Source of the DNA: Ulvibacterium marinum
GTDB lineage: Bacteria > Bacteroidota > Bacteroidia > Flavobacteriales > Flavobacteriaceae
Assembly: GCF_003626755.1 (NCBI RefSeq)
Contig: NZ_RBCJ01000001.1
Span: forward strand, 1,488,001 to 1,552,000
Direction of reading: 5' to 3'
DNA: 64,000 nucleotides
Both the position numbers and the translations under genes were made by a program. A model generated the notes under the pieces. It was not told where the DNA came from. It saw only the letters and a list, made by a program, of their open reading frames with translations, and ran no database searches. This document shows, piece by piece, positions 1 to 10,400 of this stretch; the first letter of the stretch is position 1; every line of letters begins with the position of its first letter.

Positions 1-89
1 TTCAGGACTTGTTCAAATTAAGGTTTTAGGTTCCATACTGTATTTTAATACTAACATTTTTTAAACTCGCAAAAAAGTCCTCTCCCTAG

Positions 90-108
90 CCCTCTCCCGA
101 GGAGAGGG
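90..108. repeat. Perfect 8-bp hairpin in the gene-free start of the window
   Basis: CCCTCTCC and GGAGAGGG are separated by CGA. The first 220 bases contain no gene I can support. The hairpin lies beyond the 3' end of the first sulfatase and could act as a weak terminator, but no T run follows directly on either strand. C/T-rich hairpins of this kind also occur as dispersed intergenic repeats in flavobacterial genomes, which I consider equally likely. Confidence 0.4.
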
Positions 109-220
109 GACAGATTCTTACTAAGTAGGAAAACCAAACCAATCATCGAAAATTTTTACTCTTTTAAAAAGCACACAACTTTTGCTACACCCCGCCTACG
201 GCAATCTTAGTAACAAAGTT

Positions 221-1675
221 CTAAGAACGGTCTGTCATGTGTTTTTTCAAAGCCGCTTTTAGCCGGGCGACGGTTTCCGCATGTTCGGATGCATCCACAA
301 TATTGATTGTTTCCTCCGGGTCGTTTTTGTGGTCATAGAGCATGTGCGATTCGAACTTGCCGTCCGCATCGAAATACTGTGTATAGATATAGCGGTCTCC
401 CTTTACGGTCTCCCCGTTTTCGTATCGGCTAAAGAGGTAATCGTTTATTTTTTCGTTGGGATTTTCAAATAATGGAGCCAGACTTTTTCCTTTTAAATGA
501 TCGGGAATTTCAAGTCCCGCCATATCGCTCAACGTGGGGTACACGTCTATCAAACTTACCAGTGCATCTGAACTGCCCACTTTATCCGAACCTTGAGGCT
601 TGATGATAAGGGTAGTGCGCAGGGCTTTTTCGAGACAGGAGTGCTTGCACCAGAGTCCGTGTTCGCCCAAACTCCACCCATGATCGCCCCATATCACGAT
701 GATGGTGTTTTCGTATTGACCCAATTCTTTGAGTTTGTCAACAACCTGGCCGATCTGTGCGTCGATATAGCTGACGCAGGCATAATACCCATGCCGTAGT
801 TTCAGCACTTGGTCTTTGGGAATGGGCAGGGTATCGTTGGCAATATTCGCATAGGCCCGAAGCTCCTCGAAATTATGCCAAGCCCCGGCCGGCGAATCTT
901 TGGGCAGATTGGGATGTTCGGGAAGCATGATCGTTTGAGGGTCGTAGAGGTCCCAATACTTTTTTGGTGCAACGAAGGGTAGATGTGGCCGGATATAGCC
1001 CAGCCCGAAAAAGAAGGGTTCGTCTTTTTGTGTGAGCTCTTCCAATTTTTTTAGGGCGAGTTCGGTAGTCTTTCCGTCATAGTACGCACTGTCGGTTACT
1101 TCGCCGACCTCCCAAGCAGGCCCCGCACCGCCCAGAGGAAGATCCGTGGTCTTCGTCCATGCATTTTCTTTGTTCTGGTAATCGCGCCAAAGTTCCTGTT
1201 GCGCAATATCATTCGGGTAATCGGGTCGGTAAGGAGTCTCGGACCAACTGCGCATGCCGTCATCAGGATGATGGAATATTTTGCCAATGGTCGAGGTAAA
1301 ATACCCCTGCTGTTTAAAGTATTCGGGAAGGTAGGTCACCTTCGGCGCCTCTTCATCGACCCGTGTCTTGTAATCGGTAAATCGGGTCGGGGTCGGATAG
1401 ATGCCAGTTAAAATACTGGCCCGTGAAGCCCCGCAAACGGGCATATTGCAATACGCACGGTTAAAAGTCATCGCATCGTTTGCCAACCTGTCGATATGGG
1501 GGGAAATGATTTGGGAAGCCCCAAATGCATTTAGTTCAGGCCTAAGATCATCCACTGAAATAAAAAGTATGTTCGGTTTGGTTTGGGTTTTCTCGATTGC
1601 TTTTTCGGTTTTCTCCTTACAGGAAGAAAATACGGCCAATACGACAATTAAGAGATAGTATAAAGTATGTTTCAT
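221..1675 (-). CDS. Lipoprotein sulfatase, iduronate-2-sulfatase-like (S1 family)
   Basis: Predicted to hydrolyse sulfate esters of a glycan outside the cytoplasm. The 484-aa protein starts with a lipoprotein signal ending in the lipobox VFSSC (Cys19). The metal-binding start of the alkaline-phosphatase fold follows (NILFISVDDLRPEL, residues 35-48). The sulfatase signature is VCGASRASILTG with Cys81 as the residue expected to become formylglycine; the CxASR form is common in iduronate-sulfatase-like bacterial enzymes. Later motifs fit the fold: GYIRPHLPF near 225 and WGDHGWSLGEHG near 330. It lies 73 bp downstream of a second sulfatase on the same strand, so the two probably form an operon. 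The exact substrate cannot be read from the sequence. Confidence 0.92.
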   Translation of the reverse strand: MKHTLYYLLIVVLAVFSSCKEKTEKAIEKTQTKPNILFISVDDLRPELNAFGASQIISPHIDRLANDAMTFNRAYCNMPVCGASRASILTGIYPTPTRFTDYKTRVDEEAPKVTYLPEYFKQQGYFTSTIGKIFHHPDDGMRSWSETPYRPDYPNDIAQQELWRDYQNKENAWTKTTDLPLGGAGPAWEVGEVTDSAYYDGKTTELALKKLEELTQKDEPFFFGLGYIRPHLPFVAPKKYWDLYDPQTIMLPEHPNLPKDSPAGAWHNFEELRAYANIANDTLPIPKDQVLKLRHGYYACVSYIDAQIGQVVDKLKELGQYENTIIVIWGDHGWSLGEHGLWCKHSCLEKALRTTLIIKPQGSDKVGSSDALVSLIDVYPTLSDMAGLEIPDHLKGKSLAPLFENPNEKINDYLFSRYENGETVKGDRYIYTQYFDADGKFESHMLYDHKNDPEETINIVDASEHAETVARLKAALKKHMTDRS

Positions 1676-1748
1676 AGTAGTATGATGATTTTTGGCTTCA
1701 GCTTCGTCGGCCGATCGACCAACCTATAACCGAACGAGTTCTTAACTG

Positions 1749-3071
1749 CTATTCAATGGCGACCTCTTTTTTCCATTCTTCCAACAAAGCCCTCATCCGG
1801 TCGGCCTTCGTTAAATTTTCATTATACAGGTTGTGGCTTTCGGAAAGGTCGTTTTCTAGATTGAACAGGTATTCGTCCGGACCGTTCCTGATGTATTTCC
1901 AATTGCCCAGACGAACAGCCTCTTGTGATGCAAATTCCCAAAATAAAGGTCTTTCCGGCATCTTCTTTTTGGGATTGAACAGGAGTGGCAGAAAGCTGGT
2001 ACCGTCAGATGGAATGTCCACTTCATTCTTCTCTCCTTTCAAAAAATCGACTAACGTTGGATAGATATCCATGGTCATAACAGTCTCGTCAACCGTGCCT
2101 GCTGGTATTTTATCCTTCCAATAGAAAATGCCCGGAACACGATGCCCGCCTTCGAGAAGCCCCGCCTTCATGCCATTAAGCGGTGCATTCGAGCCATATT
2201 TCCAAGCCCCGTTGTCAGAACAGAAAATAATCAAAGTATTGGAAAGCAGGTTTTTTTCCTCCAAAGATTTTATGATGAGACCGATGCCCTCGTCCATGGC
2301 TTCCACCATTTCTTTGTAGGCGACCCTTTTATCGGGTCGGCTGCCGTAGGTCTCGAAAGTGCCCCCTATCGTGCGTTCGATCGTATCGTTTCTTCCCTGA
2401 TATGGATAGTGGGGAGCCGCATGGCTTACCATAAGAAAAAATGGATTTTCCTTGTTTTCGGCGATAAAATCAGTAGCATATTTTGTGATCAGATCGGTAG
2501 AGTACCCTTTTTCCCTTAGGGTGTCTCTTTTATCGAACCAATCAAGGGCACCCATCTGGGCTACATGGGAATGGTAATCGACGTTCCCCCTCATAAATCC
2601 CTTAAAATGGTCGAAACCGTTTTTCATCGGCGAGCTCGGGTAATCATTGCCCAAGTGCCATTTTCCAAACAGGCCTGTTGTATAACCTTTCGCTTGTAGA
2701 TATTCTGGTAAGGTCGTTTTTTCATCGGGTATACCCGTCTCCTCATCGGCACCTATCCACATGGTAATGCCTACTCTTTGCTGATATAGTCCGGTCATAA
2801 TGGCCGCACGTGTCGGACTACAGCCCGGGGCGTTCGCATGAAAATCGGTAAATTTTAAACCTTGCTTTGCTAAATGATCAATGTTAGGAGTATTATTGAA
2901 TGTGCTGCCGTAGGCACCGATATCTCCGTACCCAAGGTCATCGCCCACAATAAGGATAATATTCGGCCTCTTCCTGAGCGATTCTTGCACTTGTCTTTGG
3001 GCAAATTGAGTATAATCCGTAAAGCCGTAAGCCAGAAGAATGCATAAAGTACCGAAAACAGTCTTTTTCAT
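1749..3071 (-). CDS. Arylsulfatase-type sulfatase (S1 family)
   Basis: A 440-aa secreted sulfatase. After a hydrophobic N-terminus with no obvious lipobox Cys comes the metal-binding motif NIILIVGDDLGYGD (residues 37-50). The active-site signature is CSPTRAAIMTG with Cys84, the formylglycine precursor of the C-x-P-S/T-R class that depends on an FGE or anSME maturase; no maturase gene is in this window. GKWHLG and SDNGAWKYGS are the remaining catalytic-site motifs. It is the upstream partner of the other sulfatase. Its different signature suggests the two enzymes act on different linkages of one polymer, which is inference. Confidence 0.92.
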   Translation of the reverse strand: MKKTVFGTLCILLAYGFTDYTQFAQRQVQESLRKRPNIILIVGDDLGYGDIGAYGSTFNNTPNIDHLAKQGLKFTDFHANAPGCSPTRAAIMTGLYQQRVGITMWIGADEETGIPDEKTTLPEYLQAKGYTTGLFGKWHLGNDYPSSPMKNGFDHFKGFMRGNVDYHSHVAQMGALDWFDKRDTLREKGYSTDLITKYATDFIAENKENPFFLMVSHAAPHYPYQGRNDTIERTIGGTFETYGSRPDKRVAYKEMVEAMDEGIGLIIKSLEEKNLLSNTLIIFCSDNGAWKYGSNAPLNGMKAGLLEGGHRVPGIFYWKDKIPAGTVDETVMTMDIYPTLVDFLKGEKNEVDIPSDGTSFLPLLFNPKKKMPERPLFWEFASQEAVRLGNWKYIRNGPDEYLFNLENDLSESHNLYNENLTKADRMRALLEEWKKEVAIE

Positions 3072-3199
3072 TTTGAAAATTTTTCTATAATTCTTCGGTG
3101 TACATAAGTAGTTCTACTATTAGGAATACCTATGGAATCATCTGTTCGTAAGAATACTCCCTTGTTGGGGTTTTTAATGTTCCTTCCATACATCTTTCA

Positions 3200-3209
3200 G
3201 AACACGTGT
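3200..3209. promoter_or_regulatory. Palindromic GAACACGTGT site between divergent sulfatase and phosphatase genes
   Basis: The 406-bp region between the sulfatase (minus) and the PhoD gene (plus) should contain both promoters. It is very A+T rich. The only notable motif is GAACACGTGT, which contains the 8-bp palindrome ACACGTGT. The same 10-mer recurs at 17455-17464, downstream of the CstA gene at the other end of this locus. A shared regulator site is possible but unproven. Confidence 0.25.
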
Positions 3210-3477
3210 GAAAATTAATTTTTTTAATTTACATTCGCAAGTAAATTTTGTACATTATACTGGTTTCTTAATTCTTTTGATTTAGAATCCTCCTTCTAAT
3301 AACCTTTGGAAGCCAAGTGCTATAGCATAAAACGGACAATGCCTGGTTGGAAAGTCATATAATGGATACTTGATGAGGTTTAAGGAAAATTGGAATAAAG
3401 AAGAATGGCCGAGAGTCTTATCAAATCGACTTCAATTAGAATCGAAATTAATTAAATGAACTAGAAATATTTCAAAT

Positions 3478-5340
3478 ATGATAAAAATTCGATTTTTTTT
3501 AACCTTAATATTATGGATGACAGCATTATTTATTTTGTCTATTGGAGTTGCGCAAGAACGTACGGCAGAAAATATTACACATGGTCCGATTTTAGGACAT
3601 GTTACGGATAGTACAATTCGAATATGGATACGAACCGGATTTCCCGGTAAATTTACAGTTACATATTCCAAGTCAGAATCGCACTTAAATATTGTAGATA
3701 AAGTTTTCGGATTTACGTATCGATCTGATGACAATGCTGGATGGGTAACTTTAAAAAATCTTTACCCCGATACCCATTATAATTATGAAGTTGGGTATAA
3801 TAGGAATGGCGACCGACTTGGTGGAACTTTTAAAACGCTTCCTTCCATCAAAGATCATATTGACCCAGAATACAATCCTAAAGGGTTGTTCAATTTCAGG
3901 TTTGAATTCGGCTCTTGTGCAAGTCAGAATTCGGATAATAGCATTGGGCCAAGTCTACCCGCTTACACGACAATGCTTAGGGAATTAAAAGACAATATCG
4001 ATTTTGCCATAATGAACGGCGATTGGTTATATGAAGAAAATCGGGATCAACCTGCTTCGGTATGGTTGGCGCAGCAAGAAATTTCAAAGAGCCGGCAACC
4101 CGATATAGTGACCCACGCCCCAACAATCACGGGAGTTTGGGAAAATTATAGGATCTACATGTCCCGAGGAACAAATTTAATGGATTGGCATCGGTCTATA
4201 CCCTCCTACTTTACCTTCGACGATCATGAATTGGTAAACGATATTTGGGGAGCAGGCACAGCCGGGAGAAGAGATCGTAGAACAGTGTTCAGGGATATCG
4301 GCACGGCCGCTTGGTACGATTACCTAGGCTGGGCGAATCCCATTGATTTTGGACAAAAGGTGCATTTTGGCAGTGCCAGGTTCAAAAAAAATTCAAATGT
4401 GCTCTATGACTCCAAATCAGATTTTGACCAATTGAACATGGATGAGATAGCTAACCTGCATGTACATTGGGGTACCCCGACCGCAGGGGTCGATGACATT
4501 AAATTGGATTCGTTGAACGACGGTAACCCAAATTCCATGGTCTATGATATTTTAGGGAAAATAGACAAGCATAGGTTGAAGATTTCGCCTAATGCACCGG
4601 CCAATGGTAAAGGGGCGTACTCCATAGGCAGAAAATCATATAGTAAATTTACGGTGGCCAATTGCGATTTTTTTCTACTGGATACCAGAACGAACCGCGA
4701 GTGGCATGACACTTCCCAAAGGGACAAGCCCGGGCTGACCATGTTGGGCCGGGAACAATACACTTGGCTGACAACAGAAATGGATAAAAGTGAGGCGGAT
4801 TTCTTTTTTGTTGTTTCTTCCGTGCCCTTCATGATTCCGCATATCGGAGCCGGAGGCTATGCCATGGCCAACAACAAGGATGAGTCATGGACCGTATTTT
4901 TGGACGAGCGCGAGAAACTAATCTCTTTTTGGGAAGAACTCGACAGACCAGTTTTTGTGCTGACCGGAGACCTCCATAATAGTTTTGCGATAAAAATTAC
5001 GGACCAGATTTACGAATTTTGTTCCGGCCCTCACAACTCGCTCAACCACCAACTTTTGGACGAAGGTAATAGACCTAAATCGGGCCCTTTTAAATTTGAC
5101 AAAAGAGAGATGGATATCCTTTGGTCCAGTTTTCTGTTGAACGACATCCCCAGATCGGAACGAAAATATCCGCACTACTGCGTGGTACAGATAAACAACG
5201 TATTCAACAGCCCGAAAAAAGTAGGATCCCAACGCTGGGTGGCCTACGAATATCCCCAGGTTATCTTTCAGTATTTTGATGGGCGAAACGGAGAACTTCG
5301 CTATTCGGAAACCATATCTACAAGGAGATTGAAGGAATAG
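3478..5340 (+). CDS. PhoD-family alkaline phosphatase / phosphodiesterase
   Basis: Predicted exported metallo-phosphatase that releases phosphate from phosphomonoesters or diesters. Residues 1-25 form a signal peptide ending near IGVAQE. A fibronectin-like PhoD N-terminal domain (residues about 30-120, ending GTFKTLP) is followed by the catalytic domain with PhoD metal-site motifs: FGSCASQ near 143, MNGDWLYEE near 180, TFDDHELVNDIWG near 247 and VLTGDLHNS near 495. At 620 aa it is longer than typical PhoD (about 500-550 aa) because of insertions in the middle. It diverges from the sulfatases and suggests the locus strips both sulfate and phosphate groups. Confidence 0.9.
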   Translation: MIKIRFFLTLILWMTALFILSIGVAQERTAENITHGPILGHVTDSTIRIWIRTGFPGKFTVTYSKSESHLNIVDKVFGFTYRSDDNAGWVTLKNLYPDTHYNYEVGYNRNGDRLGGTFKTLPSIKDHIDPEYNPKGLFNFRFEFGSCASQNSDNSIGPSLPAYTTMLRELKDNIDFAIMNGDWLYEENRDQPASVWLAQQEISKSRQPDIVTHAPTITGVWENYRIYMSRGTNLMDWHRSIPSYFTFDDHELVNDIWGAGTAGRRDRRTVFRDIGTAAWYDYLGWANPIDFGQKVHFGSARFKKNSNVLYDSKSDFDQLNMDEIANLHVHWGTPTAGVDDIKLDSLNDGNPNSMVYDILGKIDKHRLKISPNAPANGKGAYSIGRKSYSKFTVANCDFFLLDTRTNREWHDTSQRDKPGLTMLGREQYTWLTTEMDKSEADFFFVVSSVPFMIPHIGAGGYAMANNKDESWTVFLDEREKLISFWEELDRPVFVLTGDLHNSFAIKITDQIYEFCSGPHNSLNHQLLDEGNRPKSGPFKFDKREMDILWSSFLLNDIPRSERKYPHYCVVQINNVFNSPKKVGSQRWVAYEYPQVIFQYFDGRNGELRYSETISTRRLKE

Positions 5341-5595
5341 GATTAATCATAAACGTTCAAACAGGTTAGGATTATTTTAATTACATCATTTTTGAGGTAT
5401 CCCCGATGAAGAAACTAAGAACGATTGGCTTCGTTAATCAACCTTTTTTAATGAATACCTACTACGTTACCAATTTACCCAATATTTTAAAAAATTCAGG
5501 GTTAATTTCTTAAATAGTGTAGCTATCGATAATGAGAGGCAATTTAAATCTTGGCCCATTTAGTATAAATGATTTAGACTGTAACCATCCTAATT

Positions 5596-6129
5596 TTACA
5601 GCATAAAAGTAGTGGCATTAGTCTTTAAAAAATGGAGTGCTTTGGACATTTGATTTTCGACAGTTTTCACTGAAATTCCCATATCCATAGCTATTTCTCT
5701 ATATTTTTTCTTCTCCAATTTATTTTGAACAAATATTTCCTTGCAGCGAGGAGGCAACTGATTTATCAGCTTGTTCAACTTCTCCATTTTAAAATCATAA
5801 AGATCTTCTTCCAAAGTCACCTCCGAGATAACATCCCATCTTATTTTATCCAAAGAGTCAAATTGAATTTTTTGTCTTCGAATGTGCTGCAAGAATTGGT
5901 TATGGCAAGTTCTGAACAGATAGTTCTTAAGCGATGTGGTAATGATTATTGACTTTCTTTTTTTCCAAAAATTGACCATAGCGTCTTGAACAATATCTTC
6001 AGCTAAAGAACGATTTTCACATAAGTTATAAACGTAATTACATAGCCAATCATAGTATTCCGAGAACAAAAACCGATAGGCCTCCTCGTAACCTTTTTGT
6101 AATCTTTTTATTAATTTCTGTTCGTCCAT
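5596..6129 (-). CDS. ECF RNA polymerase sigma-70 factor, FecI-like
   Basis: A 177-aa ECF sigma factor. Region 2 (YDWLCNYVYNLC to LAEDIVQDAMVNFWKKR) binds core enzyme and the -10 element; region 4 (LPPRCKEIFVQNKLEKKKYREIA then MGISVKTVENQM) carries the HTH for -35 recognition. I start it at the ATG at 6129 (MDEQKL). The frame stays open to a TTG at 6150, but the ATG gives the usual sigma start. It is transcribed away from the fecR-like gene with 92 bp between them, whereas the common order is sigma then fecR on one strand. It probably drives the susC/susD operon in response to substrate binding. Confidence 0.93.
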   Translation of the reverse strand: MDEQKLIKRLQKGYEEAYRFLFSEYYDWLCNYVYNLCENRSLAEDIVQDAMVNFWKKRKSIIITTSLKNYLFRTCHNQFLQHIRRQKIQFDSLDKIRWDVISEVTLEEDLYDFKMEKLNKLINQLPPRCKEIFVQNKLEKKKYREIAMDMGISVKTVENQMSKALHFLKTNATTFML

Positions 6130-6221
6130 ATTGACCCAATAGTAAATCAAATCTAAGAAAAATAAAAAATGCGTAGGGGTTTTTTGTGATTACTGCATCT
6201 TTTAGTTAAAGTAATTACTGA

Positions 6222-7391
6222 ATGTCCAAATATCATTTGTTAATCGATAAGTTTATTAATAGGACTATTTCCTCTGATGAAAGGAAAACCCTAGAGAAGT
6301 GGATTCTAGAAAGTGAGGCTAACCTAAACTTTTTTAGAAATCGCATCAAAGAATCAAATCGAAAAATATCAGTTGACTTTGATGCCGACTTGGCCTACAA
6401 AAGATTTTCCGAAAATCTGAAATCAAGGAATAAAACTCCGAAGCTTTTCCACGCGGTATTGAAATATGCTGCAATGTTCGCCATTTTGTTTGCCATTGGT
6501 TTTTTGGCTAAGCGGCAACTACTTCCTACTAGTTCAGAAATTTCAATAGATGCAGTTAAAAATGAGCAAAAAAAACCTACCGGCAATGATATTATTATCA
6601 AACTGGCCGACGGAACTGCCAAGGTGCTAAGTTCAGAGGGAAATGAAAAGGTAACTGATGCGAACGGTAAAATTGTAGCCAGTAAAGGAGGAAACACCCT
6701 AGTGTTTGATGAGGCAAAGGAGCTGTCAAGAATTACTCCGGCATACAACGAGGTTTTTATACCATTTGGTCAAACTTTCAAGTTAAAACTTTCAGATGGT
6801 ACCATGGTTTGGTTAAATGCGGGTTCAAAACTTCGGTTTCCACAAAATTTCCTGAATTCGGTTAAAAATAGAATTGTCTATTTGGAGGGCGAGGCCTTTT
6901 TTGATGTTGCCAAAAACAAAAACAAACCTTTCATTGTGAATACGCAAGAGGTAGACGTTAAAGTACTCGGTACCAAATTCAATATTTCTTCCTATGAAAC
7001 GGACGACTATATAGCTACGACTTTGGTGGAAGGGTCGGTCAGCGTTTATGAAACCAGAACCCCGGAAAACGACATACAATTGACTCCAAGTTTTCAGGCC
7101 AAGTATGATAAATTCGGTAACCACTTTAATAAAGCAAAAGTCGATACTAATATTTATACCGCTTGGATGCAGAACCGTCTGGTCATTGATAATCTAAAAT
7201 TTTCGGAATTATTGGTCAAGCTCGAAAGAAGGTATTTTGTAAAATTCGTGAACAAGGCCGAAAGTTTGAACGATGAAATTTATAAGGGAGAATTTGTAAA
7301 CGAGGATATTGAAACCATTCTTAAAACAATCTCCTTAAGTACAGCTTTCGAATATGAAATAAACCAAAATGTGATTACTATAACGAAGTAA
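6222..7391 (+). CDS. FecR-type anti-sigma factor / transmembrane sigma regulator
   Basis: Inner-membrane protein expected to hold the neighbouring sigma factor inactive and release it when the SusC receptor is occupied. The 389-aa chain has a cytoplasmic sigma-binding N-terminus, one membrane segment near residues 82-98 (AMFAILFAIGFLA), a periplasmic FecR domain (residues about 180-290, with GQTFKLKLSDGTMVWLNAGS) and a C-terminal DUF4974-type domain (about 318-388, LVIDNLKFSELLVKLERRYF). This is the canonical Bacteroidetes layout. Its partner in the envelope should be the STN domain of the SusC protein encoded 83 bp downstream. Confidence 0.95.
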   Translation: MSKYHLLIDKFINRTISSDERKTLEKWILESEANLNFFRNRIKESNRKISVDFDADLAYKRFSENLKSRNKTPKLFHAVLKYAAMFAILFAIGFLAKRQLLPTSSEISIDAVKNEQKKPTGNDIIIKLADGTAKVLSSEGNEKVTDANGKIVASKGGNTLVFDEAKELSRITPAYNEVFIPFGQTFKLKLSDGTMVWLNAGSKLRFPQNFLNSVKNRIVYLEGEAFFDVAKNKNKPFIVNTQEVDVKVLGTKFNISSYETDDYIATTLVEGSVSVYETRTPENDIQLTPSFQAKYDKFGNHFNKAKVDTNIYTAWMQNRLVIDNLKFSELLVKLERRYFVKFVNKAESLNDEIYKGEFVNEDIETILKTISLSTAFEYEINQNVITITK

Positions 7392-7397
7392 AAAAGA

Positions 7398-7423
7398 AAG
7401 GGAAGTGTTGGAGCACTCCCCTT
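7398..7423 (+). terminator. Hairpin between fecR-like and susC-like genes
   Basis: AAGGGAAGTG pairs with CACTCCCCTT around a TTGGAG loop, with one A/C mismatch. It is followed by TATCTAAT rather than a real T run, so it probably acts as a partial terminator or an mRNA stabiliser that separates low fecR from high susC expression. Only the hairpin is seen directly; its role is inferred. Confidence 0.45.
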
Positions 7424-7474
7424 ATCTAATCGACCATTAATATCTAGTACTAACAATCAAAGACAATCAAAATT

Positions 7475-10400
7475 ATGAAAAAAAGTGACGAGGACGACTT
7501 TCGTATGAAAGTGCGCGGCCAAAAATTGAATTTTAAAATGAAGTTTTGTTTTCTTGTGGTTTCCTTTATGCTGTTCCAGTTATCGGCCAACACGGTGATG
7601 TCGCAAAAGAAAATGGAATTTAATTACGACAATGCCCCATTAAAACGTGTTCTAAACGAAATAAAGGCGCAAACAGGCTATAGCTTCTTTTATAATGTCA
7701 AGGAAATAGACGATACTCAAAAAACCTCCGTAAACGCGGATAAGGAAACTGTCAGGGAAGTTTTGAACAGATTAGCTGAGAAGGCAAATTTTGATTTTAA
7801 GATCAATAGAAATCAGATTGTCTTGACACAAAGGAAAATTACGCCCGATAGATTTCAAGACAGAGAAATAAGCGGTACGGTCAAGGATGAAAACGGAACC
7901 CCACTTCCAGGAGCAAATATCATTGAAAAAGGCACGATCAAAGGTGTTACGGCGGATTTCGACGGTAATTTTTCCATTGAAATTTCAGATGAAAATGCCA
8001 CTCTGCTAGTTTCGTATATAGGATTTGCCACCAAAGAAATAGCGGTCAATGGGCAAAGTACAATTAATGTAGTACTACAAGAAAGTGCCCAAGGACTTGA
8101 TGAAGTGGTTGTTACATCGTTTGGCATTCGAAAATCTAAAAAAGCCGTAGTATATGCTACACAGGAAGTCGGGGGAGAAGATTTAGCTCAAGTGGGAAAC
8201 CCTAACGTACTTAACGGACTGCAAGGTAAAGTTGCTGGTGTATCGGTCAATCTTAGTAGTGGTATGCCAGGAAGATCTCCATCAATAAAAATTCGGGGCA
8301 GTAGATCGCTAACTGGAAACAACCAACCTCTATTCGTGGTAGATGGTGCGCCCATATCCGGTAATATACAAGACATCAATCCAAACAATATTGAATCGAT
8401 CAACGTTCTCAAAGGGCCTGCTGCATCCGCATTGTACGGTCTTCGGGCATCGAACGGTGTTGTGCTGATTACCACAAAAAGTGGAAAATCCATAGACGGA
8501 AAGCCCACTATTAGTTTGGAAACTTTTTATAGTATTGATGATGTCGCATATTTGCCGGATTTACAGACGACGTTTGCCCAAGGAGCAAATGGCGAACTTA
8601 ATGTGAATGGACCATTTTCATGGGGCCCTAGAATAAGTGAAATTGGAACTTACACCAACAATCTGGGACAGGAAGAGGTAGCAAGGTCTTATGATAACGA
8701 TAAGGCGTTCTACAGGTCAGGAAGCACCTCCAATACCAACTTGTCGATATCAAATGTGGGAACAATTGGCAGTTATTCTTTAGGGGTCGGTCATAATTCT
8801 CAGGAGGGAATCATTCCTGGTACTGATTTACGTAGAACCAACCTAAACTTTAATGGGAAATTGAACGTCAGCGAAAGGTTCAGTACTACGATTTCGTTCA
8901 ATTATTCCGACCTGAATTATAACGATTATCCAGATTTAACGGGCAACAATAACTATTTCCGAAGCTTAACCGATGTTCCTCCTTCCTATAATTTAGCCGG
9001 AACTGCATTTGCCAATGAAAACGATCCTTACCTCCAACAATATTTTAGAAGTACTCAGAATAACCCGTATTGGGTAGTCAATAATAATTACAGAAACACC
9101 GAAAGGCCTAGAACCCTTGGGAATATTTTATTCGATTATCAGATAACCGATGATCTCTCGCTTAACTATCGTTTTGGAGTCGATAATTTTACTTCACGGA
9201 CCGAGGATTTTAGGGAGCTTGGAACCGGTCAGGCTGGACGAACAAACCCTCCTAGTGGAGGAAGAATTTCTATTCAGAACCAAAAAGCGACTCAGCTCAA
9301 TTCGAATTTATTCTTGTCATACAATAAAGAACTAGGTAAAGATTTTTTACTTGATTTGGTGGTCGGCAATGAAATTTTTGATGAAAAAAGGAATTCAGAA
9401 ATCTCAAGTGGATCAAATTTTGTTACAGGTGGTTGGGCGAACTTAGCAAATGCTACGATCATAAATGGCTCAAACTTCGAAAGTAGGCAAAGGATAGTAG
9501 GTTTCTACGGCAATATGAATTTGGGATGGCAGGATAAGATATACCTAAACGCATCTGGAAGAAATGATTATGTTTCGAATATGCCAGTGGACAACCGATC
9601 CTTCTTTTACCCCTCTGTTGGCACAAGTTTTATTCTGACCAATATTTTTCCGAAACTGGAAAATGCAATGTCCTTTGGAAAAATCAGGGCTACTTGGGCC
9701 GAAGTCGGTCAGGCAGGACCTTTGTTCGTGAATGGCACTGGGTTCGTATCAAACAATCCAGGAGGATTTAATTTTCCATTCAACGGAATCGCTTCATTTT
9801 CGCAACAAACAACTAGAATCAATCCGAATCTCGGACCAGAGAACACAAAGTCCTATGAATTAGGATTTGACTTCCGTTTTTTTAATGATCGATTATCCAT
9901 TGATTACACATATTTCAACAGTATATCCGAAGGTCAAATTTTTGAAGTACCATTGCCTCTTTCAACTGGTGCGGAGAACGAAATCAGGAATGCAGGGGAA
10001 ATCTCCTCAAAAGGCCACGAGGTCATTTTAAACCTAATCCCAATTAGAAATGAGTCATTCACCTGGAACCTTACTACAAACTTTAACACTGTTGATAATA
10101 AGGTGGTTAGTTTGGTAGAAGGCGTTGAACGAATTGATATCAATAGTGGGATTATAGTTGCCGAAGAGGGCTTTGATTACCCTTCTATTATAGGCCTATC
10201 TTATGTTGAAGATCCGGCTAGCGGGCAACCTGTAATTCAAAGCGACCCAGATGCATCAGGATTTGGTTTTCCCATTGTTGATACGGAAAGAAAAATTATT
10301 GGGTCTGCGCTTCCCGACTTTGAAATGAACTTCATTAACAATTTCACTTATAAGGATCTATCGTTGTCATTCCAGATAGACTGGCGATCAGGAGGTCAAA